A DNA stretch of 64,000 nt from Aphelenchoides besseyi. Lineage: Eukaryota; Nematoda; Chromadorea; Rhabditida; Aphelenchoididae. The stretch covers positions 8,990,001 through 9,054,000 of the forward strand of contig JAMPIQ010000003.1 of assembly GCA_024699855.1 (NCBI GenBank). Direction: 5' to 3'. The notes under the pieces were generated by a model, which made no database searches, was not told where the DNA came from, and saw only the letters and a list, made by a program, of their open reading frames with translations. Below, piece by piece: positions 59,803 to 64,000 of the stretch; the stretch's first letter is position 1; every line of letters begins with the position of its first letter. The translations under genes and the position numbers were made by a program.

Positions 59803-61047
59803 CACGACCGACGGTGTAAAATACCTTGGACTCAATTTGAACGGCTGAGATTTGCTGTGTACTTTGAGGGTTAAAAATGACGTTCACAAATTCAAATCGA
59901 GAGACTTCCTCGTCGTTGAGTCAACGAAACCACATGCTACAAATTTTTTCAATAACGTGCAATACAAATGACTTTAAATAGCTGGTCGAAACACCGTCCG
60001 ACTCTCCCTTTCGAATGTACAAATCGATGGTCAGTTGTTGAAGAAACGCAAAGGAAAACCACTCAACCGCTTTTTTATTCAAAAAAATTTTTCAAAGTTA
60101 CGTAGTTTAATGGCCTTTTCTTCGGCCCTCGTGTATCTCAGTTGCGAATCGTCATGACAACCTCAAGTCTTTTCACTTCCCGTCAACTATTTTACAATGT
60201 AAACTCTTCTTTTTGTTTAAGTAAACAATTGTTTGAAACAAACCAGAAATCAAAACAGTTTAACATTACGACATGCACTTATGGCCTTCGCTTTTGACTA
60301 TGACGATGAACGTGAAATCTGCCGTCCAGCCAGAATCCATCAACATTTGACTTTTACGACAACCATAAGGCTGTTGAATCGCGTAATTGAGAATTTGAAT
60401 TCAAGAGTTGTTTATTAAACAAAACGCACTATCTCCAACTTTCTTCTCACAACCGCTAACTTTTTACGACTCCCAACGTCCAACTTCTTACGACTTACAA
60501 TCTCCGAACTTCATTCAATCACCCATTGCTTCTCACTACTCACAAACCAACGATCTTAAATCTCAAGTTCTTTTTTCAATTCACTCCAACCATAAAAACC
60601 TTAACCCACTACTCTCTTTCAAAATGCAAAGTTTACTCTCACTTGGCCGAACCGACAACCTAATCAAGCGCCTGAAAAAAGAAAATTCAACAAAAAACCA
60701 AACCCAAACACACATTTGAACTCTACAAATGAACAAGCAACACAAATTTGCATGAAGTTATTGACAGACAAACGGAATAAGGGCAAGGGATTGGCCAACA
60801 ATCTACTGTCTAATTTCATGTAAGAATATGACCTGAGGCCAACAGTTCAGTAGTTGTTGATGTGTTCAAAGATGTGATGGCATTCTAAAGGACGCTGTCA
60901 ATCTTATTGTTCAAATTCAAAATCAGAATTACCGCGAGGTAAGTCTGAGAGTAAGAAAATGATCTGACTGGATCACCGATCCTTATTGCATTTGTTCTCT
61001 TTTGTCTGCTAAGAGATGTCAACCGCTTTCTCAGTTCCTATCACTGG
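59803..61047. other. Intergenic, with pyrimidine-rich tract
   Basis: Upstream of KATNIP. At 60420-60720 the plus strand is strikingly purine-poor with repeated CTTACGACTT/CTTTTTACGACTCCC-like words, similar in flavour to 42660-42950 inside the retroelement remnant. An open frame of 103 codons there is compositional. No supported gene, though unlabelled 5' exons of KATNIP could lie near 59900-60050. Confidence 0.4.
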
Positions 61048-61118
61048 TAGCCATTGCATATTTGACTGCGAGTACCACCTTCTGCAGCTTCGATGGTCTC
61101 ATTCGAGTAGCATATAAA
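61048..61118 (+). promoter_or_regulatory. PSE-like block plus TATA box (copy 2)
   Basis: Block at 61048-61099 with core GACTGCGAGTACCACCTTCT (61064-61083) matches the block of copy 1 at 18 of 20 positions. TATAAA at 61113-61118. Core-to-TATA spacing is 29 nt, the same as copy 1 within a base or two. Confidence 0.55.
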
Positions 61119-61138
61119 CCCTGGAAATGAGTCCAAAC

Positions 61139-61388
61139 AGTCAATCCATCGTCTCATTCCTTCTCCTCATTCGTCTGCTCTTCTCTCCGCTGGTCAATTA
61201 ACGCGATAATCCACGGTTACTGTTCAATTATCAACTAGTAAGTGGGATTATCGCGTAAAATGACCAAACGGTTCAATCGAAGAGCAGATTCCTAGTCTAA
61301 CTACTCGGATCGTTCCGGTCCCATCCTCAGGTCACTCTTTAGTTTGTGCGAGTGTCCGTCGGTGGGACCGTGAATGGAATAATGATTT
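61139..61388 (+). ncRNA. Candidate Pol III-transcribed structured RNA, copy 2
   Basis: Partner of the element at 20218-20490, on the opposite strand. The 20-nt block at 61124-61143 is identical to copy 1. Outer stem 61175-61183 with 61279-61287 (9 bp), GGTC 61192-61195 with GACC 61262-61265, and a long hairpin 61201-61214 with 61242-61256 (one bulge). A second domain pairs 61318-61327 with 61361-61369 and 61330-61337 with 61350-61357 around a TTTGTGC loop shared with copy 1. The 35 nt at 61261-61295 are identical in both. Ends in TTTT at 61385-61388. About 250 nt. No coding potential. Confidence 0.6.
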
Positions 61389-61958
61389 TAATGTTGAATA
61401 AAAGTTAGGTTTTGTGAATTCTTTCTACACCAATTATACTCCTTAGCTAATAAATTGAGTTTCTTCCTTTCGAATATCACCTGTAACTAACTTTCACAAG
61501 CAAATAACTGATATAAAAACAAACTTGATTGCAGTCTTTTCATTGTCAGAGAAATAGAGGGAAAGGCGAAAATACCGCGCGAAAAGAAGAGGTTCATAGA
61601 AGAAGAGAATTCCGCTTACCCATCAGTTTTGTTGACTTCCTGACAACCTCTGGTACAAAAACGATCTGAGCACAATCGTCGGTGTGGCCGGTCCGATGTG
61701 AGTGGGTTATTGATTTCATTGAAAACTCACCGGGAAGGGTGAGTAGTGGTGTGGTGTCGTGGTGTGTGGTTAGTTCCAGGGTGGAACAAAAACTTCCCAC
61801 TCACACAAACTTGACCGCAATCTTTTGCCAAATTCACTTTTTACAATTTGACTTTAACGGCAACTAGAACTAGTCGGTTATACCCGAAGCTTTTAGTCAA
61901 AAAATCGAAAGTGTAGAAACTAAAGTTGATGTCAAATTCTATTTATTTCTTATCCAAA

Positions 61959-62200
61959 TCACTGGGCACGCTTCTTCATTGCCGCTAAAACGTTCAAAAC
62001 GCAGAAAGCGGCGTCAGTGACCAGAAAATGCGAAGCGTTGAACATCAGCGAAGCGCTCGAAGACGTCAATTGTGGAGTACAGAAGCGAATAAGAACCGAG
62101 AGAACGAACAGTCCAAAAGCTTCTGAAAACACGAATATTCTGATTTGGAGGCCAAACTTAGTGATCCGATAGCTGTGCTTGTGGTTTATCTTTGGGATAA
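61959..62200 (-). CDS. Last exon of a membrane protein, 5' part unresolved
   Basis: An open frame of about 80 codons reads HSYRITKFGLQIRIFVFSEA, FGLFVLSVLIRFC, then SLMFNASHFLVTDAAFCVLN and VLAAMKKRAQ, stop 61959-61961. Two hydrophobic helices and a basic end suggest a multi-pass membrane protein. AATAAA follows the stop within about 20 nt on the minus strand, which supports a real 3' end. A TTTTCAG inside the frame may be an acceptor, shortening the exon. Start and family unknown. Confidence 0.4.
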
Positions 62201-62329
62201 ACAGTAACGAATATCAACGCTTGCTCATTCATTCTTATCTTTCAGCCCGAAAATTAATCTTCACCAATGGTACGTGTTTCCGCGAATACGACAATCCAAA
62301 CTAATATTTAAAATTATCGTCCAACAATA

Positions 62330-62525
62330 ATTACTGAAGGATTACAAAGTTTCACTCTTATCGTTAGACGTTTCGCCTGCATTGCGATCAAGTTCATATC
62401 GTCAAATAGACCAACCAAAAAGTGTTCAATCGCTTTCTAAAAGCATTAACTTATCTTAAAAATTGTGTTTAAACATCGGCCTGAAAGCATCTGCACGTAA
62501 GAAACGAATGAGACTGTGAGCCTGA
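62330..62525 (-). pseudogene. Histone H3-like fold fragment
   Basis: Minus-strand frame starting after a TTTTAG at about 62437: KAIEHFLVGLFDDMNLIAMQ and AKRLTIRV align with the alpha2-L2 region of histone H3 ([20 protein letters not shown]). Upstream, separated by a possible 40-nt intron, an exon with CRCFQAD may match RFQSSA. Downstream, in another frame, LDCRIRGN resembles LARRIRGE, the start of the last H3 segment. Missing residues and the frame change suggest a pseudogene, or a very divergent CENP-A-like gene with splicing I could not work out. Confidence 0.42.
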
Positions 62526-62785
62526 AATCAAACATCTTTAATCGATAGTTTTGACCACTAAAATCCTAAGCACAAGATGCCATCAAGCTGTAGTGCCGAA
62601 ATATAACGGTCAAACGAACAGCCAGGCGCTCGGCACTGGCATCGGAAAGTGGTCGTTAGTCTTCAGACCTCCGAAAATGATTGCTGCTAAGGCAACCAAA
62701 CGAACACTGCAATCAGCTGAAGAACTTGAACGTAATGTCGCTTCAAACATCCGAGTTCGATGCAGATCTAACCGATGCATACGCG

Positions 62786-62812
62786 TTTTTCTTAGATTAA
62801 GTCTAAGAAAAA
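62786..62812. repeat. Perfect short hairpin
   Basis: TTTTTCTTAGA and TCTAAGAAAAA, 11-bp perfect arms around a 5-nt loop. Could be a transcription-related hairpin or a transposon footprint. No gene clearly ends at it. Confidence 0.6.
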
Positions 62813-62978
62813 GTCTCTATTCGTGTTGATTACAAATTTCTTTATTGCTCTAAACCTTTGGACATTCAACTACGTTTGTTTTTAACTACAACGATGTCAA
62901 ATACAAGCGTCAATAAATGGATGAATTTCGGGTTTACGAAGGTTTTTTCTGAAATTTAGTGATGATTGATTCTTGGTT

Positions 62979-63328
62979 ATGACAGCGTTTATTGAGTATG
63001 CAATCATCGATTTATTACATTTTTCAAAAACACAGTAAGTTTACAAGTTTGTTTTGATATATTTTTGTTTAGAACATTTCCTATTGATTTTTCATCGACA
63101 ACAATTCAAATTGCAATCCAGTACATTGTCTTCACGGAATTGGTAAGATTATAATGTTTAGTTGATGGAAATAACTTTTTCAGTGAACCGAACAAACTTT
63201 CTAACTTGGCTTGGCTTCAATGGAAACGCATCTTCGACGCCCGATCTGATGCCTACAATTTCATTCTCAGTCAATTACCAGCAAACTTCAAGCAAAGGTG
63301 TCCGCTCGATTTGACTGCTTTTTCTTAA
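62979..63328 (+). CDS. Small protein of unknown family, three exons
   Basis: ATG at 62979, shortly after a TTTAG acceptor. Two introns (about 37 and 42 nt, GTAAGT/GTAAGA donors) keep one frame: MTAFIEYAIIDLLHFSKTQH, then LIFHRQQFKLQSSTLSSRNC, then EPNKLSNLAWLQWKRIFDAR and SDAYNFILSQLPANFKQRCP, stop 63326-63328. About 90 residues. Frame-consistent splicing supports a real gene. No signal peptide or known domain. Confidence 0.5.
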
Positions 63329-63533
63329 TTTCTACTGTAGTAAACTTCAGTTGTATTGGCTTTAGTGTTTTCGAGAGCATGTCCAACTGTCTGAATTCCA
63401 ATCTTACCTTTGTGAGCATTTGAATTTGAACTCTTTTCCTTTCGTATCGAGTTTTAAAGAAAAGTGTTTATTTGCATTAGATGCAAATAGAAAATGCCTT
63501 ACAAAAAATTAAAACCGAAATTGAAAATATTGA

Positions 63534-64000
63534 CTACTTAAGAGCATACTGCGCTACAACGGGAATGTGATCTGACGGAAAAAGGGCGTTGGGAAGATCA
63601 TTGATTTCATTTGCTTTCATCCACTTCTTCTTGACACCTTTCAAGAAACCAAGACATTGCAACGAACGTGGAGTCGCCAAAATATAATCGACGGTTGCTT
63701 TGAATTTTGTTGTGATGTTCGTTATTGACGGATTCTGAAGATTCATCGCCGCTTCCAACGACAATCGATGACGATAAGAGGAATCGGTGGTGTCTCCAGA
63801 GCTGATTGAATCCAAAGCTGTTGAGCCGTGGAAGTGTTGAAGTTCCTCGTGATCTTTCGAAATTTGGCCCTTTATTAAGTAGTCCAGAACTTCAGATGTT
63901 GGCAGTGAATTGAAGTCGCCGGCTAGAACCATTGGAACGTCCTAAAAGAAAATTAGCTTCATGCTTAAAATTGGCTTCCAACCTCTGGACACAAATTATC
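63534..64000 (-). CDS. EEP-fold phosphatase/deadenylase (CCR4-ANGEL-nocturnin group), 5' part outside window
   Basis: C-terminal part of an exonuclease-endonuclease-phosphatase protein. MVLAGDFNSLPTSEVLDYLI holds the GDFNS catalytic block, TTKFKATVDYILATPRSLQC the FKxxxDYI block, and LPNALFPSDHIPVVAQYALK the SDH catalytic histidine block. LPNxxFPSDH is typical of ANGEL and nocturnin proteins, whereas CNOT6 has a HP(L/H)xPSDH variant. A further exon starts upstream near 63980 (NLCPE). The gene runs past the window edge. Stop 63534-63536. Confidence 0.82.

Noticed and set aside
60408..60719. 103-codon plus frame
   Set aside because: Purine-poor compositional tract with no start context, splice sites or domain; probably repeat-derived.

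Overview
This window is metazoan nuclear DNA, most likely from a nematode. Almost every intron is 40-60 nt, with GTRAGT donors and short TTTCAG or TTTTAG acceptors. Many start codons sit a few bases after a TTTCAG-like site that does not look like a cis intron, as expected for spliced-leader trans-splicing. The gene families (tandem purple acid phosphatases, histidine acid phosphatases, a CAP/SCP secreted protein, a TPM-domain receptor modulator, an SLC6 transporter) fit that lineage. Species and clade cannot be fixed from sequence alone.

Layout. 1-5.5 kb: three tandem minus-strand purple acid phosphatases. 6.6-8.1 kb: a signal-anchored membrane protein with a basic, Pro/Ala-rich tail. 8.8-10.4 kb: poorly resolved minus-strand exons around a TA-flanked mariner-like foldback element. 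10.4-14.9 kb: four consecutive minus-strand genes for mitochondrial proteins (RTN4IP1-like reductase, frataxin, mitochondrial L13, SLC25 carrier). 15.3-17.1 kb: proteasome ATPase Rpt5. 18.0-19.7 kb: a histidine acid phosphatase. 20.2-20.6 kb: a candidate structured RNA gene. 20.9-22.7 kb: a MOLO-1-like TPM protein. 24.7-29.7 kb: MOV10-type helicase and hnRNP K. 30.2-35.2 kb, plus strand: Mn superoxide dismutase, sideroflexin and a second histidine acid phosphatase. 35.3-40.8 kb: a kinesin and an SLC6 transporter. 41.5-45.3 kb: a transposon graveyard (deleted BEL/Pao element with an envelope-like ORF, a near-complete Tc-type element, a LINE fragment). 46.3-47.8 kb: an acidic protein. 50.3-56.1 kb: a dense block with PRPP synthetase-associated protein, mitochondrial ribosome recycling factor, PDRG1, DGCR6/gdl, proteasome beta-4 (PSMB2) and a CAP protein. 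56.2-59.8 kb: KATNIP. 61.0-61.4 kb: a second copy of the candidate RNA, inverted relative to the first. 62-64 kb: fragments of a membrane protein, a histone H3-like fold, a small plus-strand gene, and the 3' end of a CCR4/ANGEL-type phosphatase.

The most interesting object is the pair of 250-270 nt elements at 20.2-20.6 kb (minus) and 61.0-61.4 kb (plus). Both have the same upstream block, a TATAAA about 30 nt downstream of it, nested stems preserved despite sequence divergence (including compensatory changes), a 35-nt identical core, and a T-run at the end. This is the layout of a type 3 RNA polymerase III gene for an RNA class I do not recognise.

Second-tier points: a mitochondrial gene cluster in which the frataxin start may overlap the end of mitochondrial L13; two GC-AG introns supported by protein motifs; a histidine acid phosphatase that has lost the second Arg of RHGxR; two outsize introns; and CG-rich spacers with A/T runs spaced by about one helical turn.
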